Shown here in pieces: positions 51,582-62,032 of a DNA stretch of 64,000 bases. The notes below the pieces were generated by a model. It saw only the letters and a program-made list of their open reading frames with translations, ran no database searches and had not been told where the DNA came from. Positions within the stretch are counted from its first letter, which is position 1. Every line of letters starts with the position of its first letter. Where the stretch lies: positions 24,244 through 88,243 of the forward strand of contig CACITD010000004.1 in assembly GCA_902589475.1 (NCBI GenBank), given 5' to 3'. Origin of the DNA: an uncultured Alphaproteobacteria bacterium (lineage in GTDB: Bacteria > Pseudomonadota > Alphaproteobacteria > Thalassobaculales > Thalassobaculaceae). The position numbers were made by a program, and so were the translations under genes.

Positions 51582-52781
51582 TCACAGTGATAACGTTTTG
51601 CCACCCTCTACCAAATTTATGATGATCTGCGCCGCTAGGTTTTGCGATGATTGTCCCTTTGGACGTAACATATTTCTTATAGCATCACTGACCTCGATAG
51701 GTTGATCTGTTGGATTTTCAATTTTTTGAGTGACTGCCTTATATAAATTGTATGGAGTGCATCTCCATTGTAAATAAAGCGGAAATATTTCTTTGCCCAT
51801 TAATTTATTCGGAAGCACCACAGCATCTTGATTTACGAGGAAATAACCAATGATAGCAGATAAGGGGTTAACTTTATACGCTATCACGCTGGGAACATTT
51901 GCCAATGCTAGTTCCAATGTGACAGTACCAGAGGAAGCAAGTGCAACACTACTAGCCGCGAGTGCATTAAGTTTCATCTCAGGATCCGTTATAATTGAAA
52001 CGGGCGTTTCCCATCCTAGAGTCTCTCTCCGCAACATCCCTTCAACGCTAACAACCGTTGGCATAGCTATATGAATGTTAGGATAACTTTTCAGTAGAAG
52101 GTCAAGTGTCTTCTTAAAGGTTGGCAGCAAACGTTTAATTTCCCCCGGCCTTGAACCTGGCAACAAAGAAATTATTTTTGTGGCTTCGTCGACATCATGG
52201 ATATTTCGGTAAACGGAACTACATCCTACAGGTTGCTCGGCAAGAGGATGCCCAATAAATGTGGTTGGCAAACCATGCCGCGTAAAAAAGGGGGGCTCGA
52301 ATGGGAACAAAGTCAAGAGATGGTCAAGAAATTTCGAGATATTTTTCGCGCGACCAGGCCGCCAAGCCCAAACAGTTGGCGCAACCATATGAATCAATTT
52401 GATTTTTTTTTCACTCTCTTTTTGACTTTTTTGAATAAGCTTAGCAACGCGCATCGTAAATGCTTTTGAGTCAATCGATATCACTGCGACCGGTTTTTTA
52501 GCAATTATATCTTGCACTGTTTCATGAATTCTTCGAATTAAATTTGGCACGTGAGGGACCAATTCAAATATTCCCATGACTGCCATCTCTGAAATTGGAA
52601 ATAAACTTTGTACGCCCTCGTTGGTCATTTGTTCTCCACCAACGCCGGCAAAACTGAATTTATGTTTCTGCAAACGTTTTATTTCACGGATCATCCTTGC
52701 CCCGATTATGTCCCCAGAAACCTCTCCCGCTATTACATAAATTAGAGGACGCGCAAACTTTTCGGAAGTTTCTTTAATCAT
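51582..52781 (-). CDS. lpxB: Lipid-A-disaccharide synthase
   Basis: YVIAGEVSGDIIGARMI; FAGVGGEQMTNEGVQSLFP; SLLPGSRPGEI; ASSGTVTLELAL. Confidence 0.95.
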   Translation of the reverse strand: MIKETSEKFARPLIYVIAGEVSGDIIGARMIREIKRLQKHKFSFAGVGGEQMTNEGVQSLFPISEMAVMGIFELVPHVPNLIRRIHETVQDIIAKKPVAVISIDSKAFTMRVAKLIQKSQKESEKKIKLIHMVAPTVWAWRPGRAKNISKFLDHLLTLFPFEPPFFTRHGLPTTFIGHPLAEQPVGCSSVYRNIHDVDEATKIISLLPGSRPGEIKRLLPTFKKTLDLLLKSYPNIHIAMPTVVSVEGMLRRETLGWETPVSIITDPEMKLNALAASSVALASSGTVTLELALANVPSVIAYKVNPLSAIIGYFLVNQDAVVLPNKLMGKEIFPLYLQWRCTPYNLYKAVTQKIENPTDQPIEVSDAIRNMLRPKGQSSQNLAAQIIINLVEGGKTLSL

Positions 52782-53623
52782 TGCAGAATTTTTGACTGAT
52801 CTACCCCTATAACAAAGAACGAGTTTTTTTCTGCAATTTTTATTACGTGATCTTTGTCTAATAATAAGGAGTTTTTTGCCTCGAGTGCAAGGCCTTGAAA
52901 ACCCGACCTGATAGCGTTATTAATTGTTTCTGGGCCAGCTGTTGGAAGGTCTACTCTTTTGTCCTGATTGGCTTTACTCATTTTTACTAATATAGGTCCA
53001 CTTACATTTCTTTGAAGGCTTCCCGCTCGTTCTATCATTTGGTCGGTCCCTTCTATTGCCTCGATCGCGAGAACTATCCCCTCCTGAACAGCGATGCTCT
53101 GACCTACATCACAAGGCCCCAGGCTATTAAGTACTTGTAAACCTCTCTTAATATCGTCCCATGAGGTTTTAGTAGGTGCTGGTCCGGCCAACAATCCCTC
53201 TTTCGTGAGCACTCCTGAAAGTATTTGCTCTATTCCAATAACATTTATACCCTCTTTTTCAATCTCTTTCGCTACCAGAGACAAAAGACCATCATCACCA
53301 AATACTTTAAGCCCTCCTTTTGCCAACATTTTGAGAGCTCTTGTGTCGAGGGCTAGTGAGGATAATGCCGGCCGTTGGATTGGGCCAGCCATAACCACCT
53401 TACCAACATTGTTTCGGTGCATGGCATCTATAGCTTTTTGAACCTCCCCCAATTCAAACCACTCATGGTGACGCCCCGCAACTACTTCTGGATCCGTGAC
53501 ATTTCGAAATGCTAGAAAAAAAATTCGGTCTCCAGAAGGATCAAAGTTATCAGCTATTTGACGCGGTAGAATTCCGCCACCAGCTATCACGCATAAATTA
53601 GTTTCCATAGCACTATCAATCAT
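52778..53623 (-). CDS. lpxI: UDP-2,3-diacylglucosamine diphosphatase LpxI
   Basis: VIAGGGILPRQIAD; AIEAIEGTDQMIERAG; KMSKANQDKRVDLPTAGPETI; between lpxB and lpxA. Confidence 0.93.
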   Translation of the reverse strand: MIDSAMETNLCVIAGGGILPRQIADNFDPSGDRIFFLAFRNVTDPEVVAGRHHEWFELGEVQKAIDAMHRNNVGKVVMAGPIQRPALSSLALDTRALKMLAKGGLKVFGDDGLLSLVAKEIEKEGINVIGIEQILSGVLTKEGLLAGPAPTKTSWDDIKRGLQVLNSLGPCDVGQSIAVQEGIVLAIEAIEGTDQMIERAGSLQRNVSGPILVKMSKANQDKRVDLPTAGPETINNAIRSGFQGLALEAKNSLLLDKDHVIKIAEKNSFFVIGVDQSKILQ

Positions 53624-54431
53624 CCTTCGGCTGACAGATCGCTCTACTAGAATCCTGTTGAATAAAGTCTATTACTTCTTTCAAAGCTTGCGTTTGAGTT
53701 TCATCCGATAAAAGGCCTGCAACTCGATCTTGAAAATTATCTTTTCCAGAGAACAGCTTTTTATAACCTGCTCTAAGATCATCCAACTCTTGCCTCGAGA
53801 ACCCTCTTCTACGCATCCCTATTATATTTAAACCGGCTAGACGTGCTCTTTCTCCTTTAACCGAACCAAAAGGTATAACATCATGCTCAACACCCGACAT
53901 ACCTCCAACTATCGCATGATCTCCAATTCTAACAAATTGGTGGATAGCGGAGAGGCCACCCAAAATCGCAAAAGATCCAACTACTACATGACCTGCCAAT
54001 GTCGCGTTATTTGCGAGTATGACATTATCACCAACCTGACAATCGTGGGCGACATGTGCCCCCACCATAAACAAACAGTTATCGCCAACTTTTGTGAGCA
54101 TTCCTCCTCCCGTAGTACCAGGGTTCATCGTTACATGCTCTCTTATAATATTTCCACTACCGATGATAAGTTTAGAAGACTCGCCGGAATATTTTAAATC
54201 TTGTGGCCTAGACCCCAAAGAGGCAAATGGGAACACCTCTGTTTTCTCACCAATTGAAGTGTGCCCATCGACGACAACATGGGAGTGTAAAACTGAGCCG
54301 CTCGCTATTGAGACGTTTTTTCCTACTACTGAAAAAGGACCAATTGTAACGTCAGCTGCAATGCTTGCTCCATCTTCGACTACTGCGGAGGGATGTATTC
54401 CATTATAGGAGGTTTTTGGTTCGGACATCAT
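53616..54431 (-). CDS. lpxA: UDP-N-acetylglucosamine acyltransferase
   Basis: Hexapeptide repeats; IHPSAVVEDGASIAADVTIGPF; VTMNPGTTGGG; GLNIIGMRRRGFS. Confidence 0.95.
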   Translation of the reverse strand: MMSEPKTSYNGIHPSAVVEDGASIAADVTIGPFSVVGKNVSIASGSVLHSHVVVDGHTSIGEKTEVFPFASLGSRPQDLKYSGESSKLIIGSGNIIREHVTMNPGTTGGGMLTKVGDNCLFMVGAHVAHDCQVGDNVILANNATLAGHVVVGSFAILGGLSAIHQFVRIGDHAIVGGMSGVEHDVIPFGSVKGERARLAGLNIIGMRRRGFSRQELDDLRAGYKKLFSGKDNFQDRVAGLLSDETQTQALKEVIDFIQQDSSRAICQPKDD

Positions 54432-54898
54432 TTATCTACGATCATTGCTGAAAAACTTGCCTCTGCGACAACGACCTCTTCTACGTATACTTTTCCGTCA
54501 AACTTGAACACATTGCCCCTTTCTCTCGTTTTCTCAACATTAATAATTAGTTGATCACCGGGCACCACAGGCTTTCTAAAACGCGCATTTTCAATACTCA
54601 TAAAATACACTAATTTACCCTCTGATTGTTTACCAAGGCTTTCAACTACCAAACATCCTGCCGTCTGCGCCATTGCTTCAACGATTAAAACACCCGGCAT
54701 AACAGGACGATCGGGGAAGTGTCCTTGAAAAAAAGACTCATTTATGGAAACGTTTTTAACGCCAATTGCAGATTCATTTGGCACCAAAGATTTAATACGG
54801 TCTACAAGTAGAAAGGGATATCTATGTGGAATTAACTCTTTTATACGTTGAACGTCGATTGGAAATGTTTTTCCCGTACTAGCTTTGATTTGGGTCAT
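54428..54898 (-). CDS. fabZ: 3-hydroxyacyl-ACP dehydratase FabZ
   Basis: LIPHRYPFLLVDRI; FFQGHFPDRPVMPGVLIVEAMAQ. Confidence 0.96.
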   Translation of the reverse strand: MTQIKASTGKTFPIDVQRIKELIPHRYPFLLVDRIKSLVPNESAIGVKNVSINESFFQGHFPDRPVMPGVLIVEAMAQTAGCLVVESLGKQSEGKLVYFMSIENARFRKPVVPGDQLIINVEKTRERGNVFKFDGKVYVEEVVVAEASFSAMIVDK

Positions 54899-54910
54899 TT
54901 TCGAAATTTC

Positions 54911-55939
54911 CTATTTCCGCCGAAGATCCCTGCGCCCTAAGGACTTAATACTTGCAACTTGTCGTCGGAAATCCTCTATTGGAACAGCAGGAGCACCGCC
55001 GACTATAGATCCATCTCTCAAGTTTCTAGTTACACCGGATTGGGCAGCTATTTTTACCTGTCTTCCTATGTTTAAGTGCCCAGCCAAACCCGTTTGGCCG
55101 CCTATAATGGACTGATCACCAATTTGCGTACTACCGGAGACCCCCACCTGCGCGACAATAATACAGCCTTTTCCAATTTTCACATTATGCCCTATTTGTA
55201 CCAAATTATCTATACGAGTGAAATCACCTATTTCTGTGTCAGGGCCAGCCCCCCTATCGATCGTAGTGTTTGCTCCAATTTCAACATTATCACCAATTAT
55301 TACGCGCCCTAGTTGTGGCATTTCTATTGGTCCAGCCGCATCAATCTCAAAACCGAACCCCGGCTGTCCTATTCTAACGCCTGGATAAATAAAACAATCA
55401 GCACCGACTTCAGAGTGTGATAGAGAAACATTAGCTCCTATTCGCGTTCGATCACCAATTTTGACACCGTCGTCTATTACTGCATTGCTTCCAATCCAAC
55501 AATCCTTTCCTATTTCGCAAAACTCACCCACTATTACACCGGGGTCTATTCGGCACCCCTCGCCGATAACACAAGTTTTCGAAACGACACTTTTACTGCT
55601 AATTTTAGGAGTTTTACTCTCCTTTTCATAAAATGACTGCGTTAATTTTGCAAAGGCTCGTCGCGGCGAGTTTGTGATCAAGGGGATCATATGTTTAGGA
55701 ATTCTACTCAAAAGATCGTCGGTTAAAAAGCATGCAGACGCCTCTGAAGAAGTAATTTGGCTCGCATACCTTCTGTTTTCCACAAAGGATATTTCACCTT
55801 CCTTAGCAGTGCTTATTGAAGCGACGTCACTTATCATGACAGACTCCGTCGACTTGTCCTTAAGTATAGCGCCAGTGAGCGATGCAATCTCGCCTACACT
55901 AAGAGGCTTTCTTTTCTTAAAAAAACGTGGATCCGCCAT
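54911..55939 (-). CDS. lpxD: UDP-3-O-(3-hydroxymyristoyl)glucosamine N-acyltransferase
   Basis: Hexapeptide repeats; VIIGDNVEIGANTTIDRGAGPDTEIGDFTRIDNLVQIGHNVKIG; start at MADPRFFKK preferred to 55969. Confidence 0.94.
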   Translation of the reverse strand: MADPRFFKKRKPLSVGEIASLTGAILKDKSTESVMISDVASISTAKEGEISFVENRRYASQITSSEASACFLTDDLLSRIPKHMIPLITNSPRRAFAKLTQSFYEKESKTPKISSKSVVSKTCVIGEGCRIDPGVIVGEFCEIGKDCWIGSNAVIDDGVKIGDRTRIGANVSLSHSEVGADCFIYPGVRIGQPGFGFEIDAAGPIEMPQLGRVIIGDNVEIGANTTIDRGAGPDTEIGDFTRIDNLVQIGHNVKIGKGCIIVAQVGVSGSTQIGDQSIIGGQTGLAGHLNIGRQVKIAAQSGVTRNLRDGSIVGGAPAVPIEDFRRQVASIKSLGRRDLRRK

Positions 55940-55943
55940 GCGT

Positions 55944-56513
55944 TTATTTTGATCCTTTAACCATTTCAAAACGAACTTCTACCTCTGGCAATTTTTTATT
56001 TAAACGCTTCAAAACTTCTTTTGAAATATCAAGCTTTTTTACAGCTATCACAATTGCACTCCTGAACAGAACTATACCAGCGCCTGATTCTTCTGCTACT
56101 TCAGCAACAATTCTAAGTAGTTCCTTTTGTACCTTATCCATAGCTTGATCAAACGATTTTTTCAATTTTTGATTGCTGGTTTGCGCAAGCCTCTGCGCTG
56201 ACTGCGCTTTTTCCTTTAAGTTTCGCGCACGTTGTTCAAATGCTTCCGCTGTTACTATAGATCGTTTTTGGGACAAATCCTTCTGCTCATCGCGCAAGTT
56301 GTTCTCAACCTCAAGAAAATATTTGCGAAGCTCTTGGCGTTTTTCATCTACAGCCGAACGAATATTGCGGGCGGCCTCTGACTTTGCCAAAACACCCCGA
56401 AAATCGACCACAGCCAATGAAACTGGTTCCAACTCGCTTGAGACTTGTGCACGTGCAAATGACATTTGCGAAAGTAACACTGCCAAAAAAATGAACGGGA
56501 TTGGAAGTTTCAT
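55944..56513 (-). CDS. OmpH/Skp family periplasmic chaperone
   Basis: Signal peptide MKLPIPFIFLAVLLSQMSFARA from ATG 56513; coiled-coil-rich; between lpxD and bamA. Confidence 0.86.
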   Translation of the reverse strand: MKLPIPFIFLAVLLSQMSFARAQVSSELEPVSLAVVDFRGVLAKSEAARNIRSAVDEKRQELRKYFLEVENNLRDEQKDLSQKRSIVTAEAFEQRARNLKEKAQSAQRLAQTSNQKLKKSFDQAMDKVQKELLRIVAEVAEESGAGIVLFRSAIVIAVKKLDISKEVLKRLNKKLPEVEVRFEMVKGSK

Positions 56514-56523
56514 AATATTTATC

Positions 56524-58815
56524 TTAAAACCCTGTTCCAAAACTAAAGCTAATAAATTCTGTTTCATCTAACTCTTCTTTTAACATTGCGCTGGCAAAAT
56601 CTAATCGCATAAGACCTATTCCCGTCGCCCAGGAAAGCCCCACTCCAGCAGAAGCTCGCAACCCAGAACTATCTTCAATCTGAGAAGAATTTTGGTCTAG
56701 ACCTGATAGACTTCCCACATCGCTGAATATTGATGCCTTAAGTCCAAGCTCATTTGGCAGCCCTATTGGTAATCGTAGTTCTACAGACCCAGTAAAATAC
56801 TGATTTCCTCCAAGAACATCTTTTGTTTTTAAATCTCTTGGACCAATTCCAGAGGGAGCAAAACCTCTTATTTTTCTTCCACCTAAAAAGAAACGTTCCC
56901 CTATCTTGACATCTTCGCCGATACCTTTGATGTACCCTGTTTCTAGTCTAAATGATAAGACTTGGTCTTCCAATAACGGAACAAAGTATCCTGCTCTAAG
57001 CTTAGAGCGTAAATGACGGACATCACCACCAAGTCCTGCCAAATCATTTGTGAGGCTGACAGCATATCCCTTAGAGGGCTGCCGCCTATTGTCTAGTTGG
57101 TCATAGGAAGTTGTATGACTCACTTGTGAGACCGTATTATTGCCTTCTTGCTCTTTAATAAAAATTGATGCCTGATCATCCACATTTCTAATTTGCGTTC
57201 TTTCAAATGAATATTTCAATCTCTGCCGTAAATCTGGACCTAAAGAATATCCAAGACGCAATCCGCCACCAGCTTTGCGTTCGTCAAAAGAACTTTCTGT
57301 CTGGCGATCAGTGGTAGATTGAACAAGGTCGAAACCGGCGGATACATCCCTATTTAGAAAGTATGGTTCAGTAAAACCAATTTTAAACTCTTGACGAGCG
57401 GCTGACCCATTAAAATTGAAGGTGAGATCTTGTCCCTTTCCTAAGAGATTTCTCTCGCGTATGCCTATATTTGCAAGCGGCCCATCTTGGGACGAGAACC
57501 CTGCCCCAAGGGATATCTCTCCCGTTGATTTCTCTTCTACCGATACTCTTATGATCGTTTTATCTTTTGCACTGCCCGCCAAACTATCAACTTTAGCCTT
57601 CGAGAAAAAGCCTAGGTTCCGAATACTTCGCCGAGCTCTCCTTAACTTGGAAACATTAAACGCATCGCCTTCCAATAAATCAAATTCTCGGCGAATGACG
57701 GCGTCTAGTGTTCGGGAATTACCCTCAATATTTATCCGCTCAACATAAACGCGGGGCGTCTTCGCAAGAAATAACGCTAGAACGACAGAATTGTTATTTT
57801 CTTTTCGCTTTATCTGCCGTTTTATATCTACAAATGCAAAACCATCGACCCCAAGTTGGCCAACCAAACGATCTACCGCCTTATTGACCAACCTCGCATT
57901 ATACCAACTTCCCTCTAATCCCTTATAGAGATGTTGTAACTTTTCAATATTTATATCTTCGACAGCACTCTCAAGTGTGATTTTACCCAGCTTATAGCGT
58001 TTACCTTCGTTTACAGTGAAGGTAACAGCAAAATTTGAATCCCCTGGAGAAAGCTCCGCAACTGTAGAAACAACCTGAAAGTCTATAAACCCATTATTAG
58101 AATAAAAACGGCGGAGTAATTCTCCATCAAAATTTAATCTGTCTGGATCATAGGCGTCATCAGAAGTCAGAAACCTATAGAACGCAACTTCTTTTGATTG
58201 AATAACGTCCCGCAACTTAGAGTCGGAAAATTTATCGTTCCCGATAAATGAAATTTTACTTATTTTACTAAGCGCCCCTTCGTCAATTTCAAAAATTAAA
58301 TCAACCCGGTTTTGTTCAAGCATAACCATCTGTGGCTGAACTTTTACTCCGAATCTACCGGTCAGACGGTAAATATCTATCAGTCTCTGCGTATCTTGCT
58401 GCACCTTTGTCCTTGTAAGAACTCGTCTTGGTTTAAGTTGTAATTCTCTTTCCAAGTCTTCAGCATCGATGCGGTCGTTACCTTCAAAAATCACTCTATT
58501 TATAAGAGGGTTCTCTTCAACAACTATTGTAAGTAGTCCATCTTGCAGAGATAGTTGGACATCGGCAAACAGTCCTGTATTGAATAAATTTTTTATAATG
58601 TCATTTAATTTTGCATCATCGAAAAGTTCACCCAATTCGATCTGGCCGAAAGCAATAATGGTTTCGGGGTCAATTCTTTTTGCACCCTGAACCATAATCT
58701 CAAGGATATTTGTCTGAGAGGCTTGCGCGCCTCCATATTTTTCATAAACACCTTCAAACAAATTTATGAATAGTAGTAAAAACACAAAACAGATGGCTTT
58801 AATGACTAATTTCAT
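56524..58815 (-). CDS. bamA: Outer membrane protein assembly factor BamA
   Basis: POTRA repeats; GGRKIRGF; C-terminal beta-signal EFISFSFGTGF. Confidence 0.95.
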   Translation of the reverse strand: MKLVIKAICFVFLLLFINLFEGVYEKYGGAQASQTNILEIMVQGAKRIDPETIIAFGQIELGELFDDAKLNDIIKNLFNTGLFADVQLSLQDGLLTIVVEENPLINRVIFEGNDRIDAEDLERELQLKPRRVLTRTKVQQDTQRLIDIYRLTGRFGVKVQPQMVMLEQNRVDLIFEIDEGALSKISKISFIGNDKFSDSKLRDVIQSKEVAFYRFLTSDDAYDPDRLNFDGELLRRFYSNNGFIDFQVVSTVAELSPGDSNFAVTFTVNEGKRYKLGKITLESAVEDINIEKLQHLYKGLEGSWYNARLVNKAVDRLVGQLGVDGFAFVDIKRQIKRKENNNSVVLALFLAKTPRVYVERINIEGNSRTLDAVIRREFDLLEGDAFNVSKLRRARRSIRNLGFFSKAKVDSLAGSAKDKTIIRVSVEEKSTGEISLGAGFSSQDGPLANIGIRERNLLGKGQDLTFNFNGSAARQEFKIGFTEPYFLNRDVSAGFDLVQSTTDRQTESSFDERKAGGGLRLGYSLGPDLRQRLKYSFERTQIRNVDDQASIFIKEQEGNNTVSQVSHTTSYDQLDNRRQPSKGYAVSLTNDLAGLGGDVRHLRSKLRAGYFVPLLEDQVLSFRLETGYIKGIGEDVKIGERFFLGGRKIRGFAPSGIGPRDLKTKDVLGGNQYFTGSVELRLPIGLPNELGLKASIFSDVGSLSGLDQNSSQIEDSSGLRASAGVGLSWATGIGLMRLDFASAMLKEELDETEFISFSFGTGF

Positions 58816-58819
58816 ACTT

Positions 58820-59929
58820 TCAGCTCAATCCAATATTCGACCAAAATCCTGGCCATATATCGTTTAAGGTAACAAATATCATTAACGCAATTACTATTCC
58901 CAACCCGGTAAAAGAAACTGCTTCTTGCGCTTTCTGTCCGAGAGGCCGACCGCGAATGAATTCCAGCAAATATAAAACCAAATGACCACCATCTAAAACA
59001 GGTATGGGAAACAAATTTATCAACCCCAAATTAATTGATAATACCGCCATAAAATATATTAAACTACTAATACCAATTTCTGCTACAGCCCCAGATATTT
59101 TAGCTATGCGTATGGGGCCTCCTAACTCCTCTGTTCCTCTTGATCCAATTACGATTTGCCCAAGATAATTTAAGGTTTGGGTTGATATGGACCAGCTCTC
59201 TGTCACCGCTTCTTTAAAAGCACTAATTGGATCATATAGCTTAGTACTAGTTTGTATACTACTCACCCCAAGTAGCCCTACCTTAATCATAGTACCGGAT
59301 GCATCACGCACCTCGGTCAATGATGGAACAACGTCGATTTCAATATTTTTGCCATCACGCTCAATCAAGAACAGAAGATTTTTATTCGGGTTGGGACTGA
59401 CAATGCGCCTTAAATCGTTGAATTTATTTATCTCAGAATTATCTACCCGAATTATCCTATCACCAACCGAAAGTCCTGCTTTTTCTGCGGCACTCCCACT
59501 AGCTATTTTATCTATTATGGGCGGCGCGTGTTTCTGTCCAATAATAGCAAAGAGAAACGTAAGTAGCAGAACAGCGAACAAAAAATTTGCAATTGGCCCT
59601 GCCGCAACTATAGCCGTTTTCTGTGCCAGAGACTTATGGTGAAATGAGACACGAATGTCTTCTTCGGAAAAATATTCGCTACTTGAGGGTTTTGTGCTAG
59701 CTGGGTCCGAATCACCAAACATTTTTACATATCCGCCGAGCGGGATGGCACAAATTTTCCACCTCGTCAGAGAATTATCCGTCCAACCTATTATTTCAGG
59801 ACCAAAACCGACGGAGAATACTTCGACCCGAACGCCGTTTTTTCTTGCTATCAGATAATGTCCCATTTCATGAACGAATACTAAGATTGTGAGAACAACT
59901 AAAAAGCTTACTATAGCAGTAATGGTCAT
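58820..59929 (-). CDS. rseP: RIP metalloprotease RseP
   Basis: FVHEMGHYLIARKNGVRVEVFSVGFGP (HExxH); PDZ GSAAEKAGLSVGDRI; PIPVLDGGHL. Confidence 0.95.
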   Translation of the reverse strand: MTITAIVSFLVVLTILVFVHEMGHYLIARKNGVRVEVFSVGFGPEIIGWTDNSLTRWKICAIPLGGYVKMFGDSDPASTKPSSSEYFSEEDIRVSFHHKSLAQKTAIVAAGPIANFLFAVLLLTFLFAIIGQKHAPPIIDKIASGSAAEKAGLSVGDRIIRVDNSEINKFNDLRRIVSPNPNKNLLFLIERDGKNIEIDVVPSLTEVRDASGTMIKVGLLGVSSIQTSTKLYDPISAFKEAVTESWSISTQTLNYLGQIVIGSRGTEELGGPIRIAKISGAVAEIGISSLIYFMAVLSINLGLINLFPIPVLDGGHLVLYLLEFIRGRPLGQKAQEAVSFTGLGIVIALMIFVTLNDIWPGFWSNIGLS

Positions 59930-59985
59930 TAGATTTTACTTCCTTGTTGAGAGATAACCATTTAACAGATTGAGGACAGATAGGT

Positions 59986-61134
59986 CTATGCTCCAACAAT
60001 AGATTCAGTATATTTACGAACTTCGACATCCATAAGAATAACCTCTTCTATGGATTTGGGCCCCACCTCTAGATTTTTTTCTAGAACCTTTTCCACTAAA
60101 GACACAATATCTGTAAAACGTATTTTCCCAGCTAAAAATTCAGCAACTGCTATTTCATTGGCGGCATTAAAAGCGAGGCATGCGTTGCCTCCTGATTTTA
60201 TACTCTCTCTAGCCAATCTTAAAGCAGGAAATTTCTCTGTATCCGGGTCATAAAATTCTAGCAAGCCAACTTTTGATAAGTCTAACCGCGGCATGTTTAT
60301 ATTGATTCTTTTCGGCCACGATAGCGTATAGGCTATAGGTATTTTCATGTCCGGTTGAGCTAGTTGAGCTAAAACCGACCCGTCTAAATAGGACACCAAA
60401 CTGTGAACTATTGATTGAGGATGAATGACCACATCAATAACTGACTCCTTTACGCCAAATAGATAATGAGCTTCAATTATTTCTAGGCCTTTATTCATCA
60501 TCGTCGCTGAATCTATTGAAATTTTGTTCCCCATATTCCAGTTCGGGTGCGCAAGAGCTTCTTTTGGGCTCTTTTCTTTCATTTCTTCTAGACTACAATC
60601 ACGGAAAGGTCCGCCAGAGGCAGTAAGTATAAGGCGATCTAAATGAGACTTGTTATGAGTTTCAAAGACCTGAAATATTGCGTTGTGCTCGGAATCGACT
60701 GGCAACAATTTGGCTTTTGACTTATCAAGTTCTTTGATTAATATTTCACCTGATGAAACTAAACACTCCTTATTGGCTAATGCTACCGTCGTACCCTTTC
60801 TTATAGCAGCCACTGTAGGAAGCAAGCCGGCCGTACCAACGATAGCTGCCATTAACAAATCGACCTCTCTTTCTCCGGCCTCTATTATTGCTTTTTCTCC
60901 TGAGGCCACTAGAGTATTTTGCCCAACAAGTGCGCTCTTAAGGGGTTGATAATATTCGTGTTTGGACACCGCTACATAACGTGGCTTTAATATTTTTGCC
61001 TGCTTAGCTAACAATTGCCAGTTTTGATGTGCGGTTAACGAGTCAACAACATACTCACCCGGCGTCTCTTTTATCAAATCAACCGTTGCACAACCAACAG
61101 AACCCGTAGAACCGAGTATCGAAATAGTTTTCAT
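59986..61134 (-). CDS. dxr: 1-deoxy-D-xylulose-5-phosphate reductoisomerase
   Basis: ILGSTGSVGCATVDLI; ALANKECLVSSGE; LTASGGPFRD; NMGNKISIDSATMMNKGLE. Confidence 0.96.
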   Translation of the reverse strand: MKTISILGSTGSVGCATVDLIKETPGEYVVDSLTAHQNWQLLAKQAKILKPRYVAVSKHEYYQPLKSALVGQNTLVASGEKAIIEAGEREVDLLMAAIVGTAGLLPTVAAIRKGTTVALANKECLVSSGEILIKELDKSKAKLLPVDSEHNAIFQVFETHNKSHLDRLILTASGGPFRDCSLEEMKEKSPKEALAHPNWNMGNKISIDSATMMNKGLEIIEAHYLFGVKESVIDVVIHPQSIVHSLVSYLDGSVLAQLAQPDMKIPIAYTLSWPKRININMPRLDLSKVGLLEFYDPDTEKFPALRLARESIKSGGNACLAFNAANEIAVAEFLAGKIRFTDIVSLVEKVLEKNLEVGPKSIEEVILMDVEVRKYTESIVGA

Positions 61135-61175
61135 TAATCAGTTACCAGCGCCAAACAGTGTCATGTTGTTTCCTA

Positions 61176-62006
61176 TCATATGAGCGCCCCATCGTAATAT
61201 AGCAAAATAAAACTCATAAATATTCCAGCCGCCATATGTCCATCCAGCCTATCTAATACACCACCATGACCCGGAATTAATCTACTCGAGTCTTTAATCT
61301 TATAACTCCGCTTATATGCTGACTCAACAAGGTCTCCAACTTGAGAGATTATTGCAAGAATAATTGCCATTATAAAGAGCCTGGGATTGTTAGTTTCTAA
61401 CCAAAACAAATAAAAGATCCAGGCCACCATTAAGCTACTAAGTATTCCACCTAACAAACCTGCCCAAGTTTTATTTGGACTTATATTTGGTGCTAATTTA
61501 ATTCCACCTATAATAGATCCCACAATAAATGCACCTGTATCAGTAGCGACTACCGATAACAAAATCCATGCAAAAAACTCAACTTCAAAAGTGATGCGCA
61601 ACCAGATCATACAAAAACAAGAAAAAACAACAATGAGATTTCCAAAGGCGAGTCTCGCGACCAAATGAACTTTCCTGATAATAAAGGCAACAATTATTAA
61701 CAGGCTAGAGAACAACGGGAGACTCTTCTCAGAAAAAGACGATACAAAAAAGAGGCCAAAAATTATAACCAGAAAAGCGACGACAAAACCGATGCCAATT
61801 TCGATAAAATAGTTTCTTCGTTTACAGACAGTTCTGGTTATCTCCCACGACATTATCCCAGCTAACAATGCTACAAAGACTACGAAATAAACACCGCCAA
61901 CAAGTATGAAAACAATGACAGGGACCGCCATTAACAAGGACGAAATCAACCGGACTATGACTTGCTTCGAAAATAAAGATCCAAAATTCAATTTGATATT
62001 TTCCAA
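61176..62006 (-). CDS. cdsA: Phosphatidate cytidylyltransferase
   Basis: DTGAFIVGSIIGGIKLAPNISPNKTWAGLLGG; QVGDLVESAYKRSYKIKDSSRLIPGHGGVLDRLDG. Confidence 0.95.
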   Translation of the reverse strand: MENIKLNFGSLFSKQVIVRLISSLLMAVPVIVFILVGGVYFVVFVALLAGIMSWEITRTVCKRRNYFIEIGIGFVVAFLVIIFGLFFVSSFSEKSLPLFSSLLIIVAFIIRKVHLVARLAFGNLIVVFSCFCMIWLRITFEVEFFAWILLSVVATDTGAFIVGSIIGGIKLAPNISPNKTWAGLLGGILSSLMVAWIFYLFWLETNNPRLFIMAIILAIISQVGDLVESAYKRSYKIKDSSRLIPGHGGVLDRLDGHMAAGIFMSFILLYYDGALI

Positions 62007-62032
62007 AAGTTACCGATGTTTCTAAGGAGCTA

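Noticed and set aside
55944-55969. Apparent lpxD/skp overlap (and skp/bamA overlap at 56524-56567)
   Set aside because: Disappears when the likely true starts (lpxD 55939, skp 56513 with signal peptide) are used.
56173-56571. 132-aa plus ORF
   Set aside because: Antisense to skp/bamA junction; low-complexity Ser/Arg-rich shadow translation.
59187-59642. 151-aa plus ORF
   Set aside because: Antisense to rseP PDZ and C-terminal region; no family resemblance.
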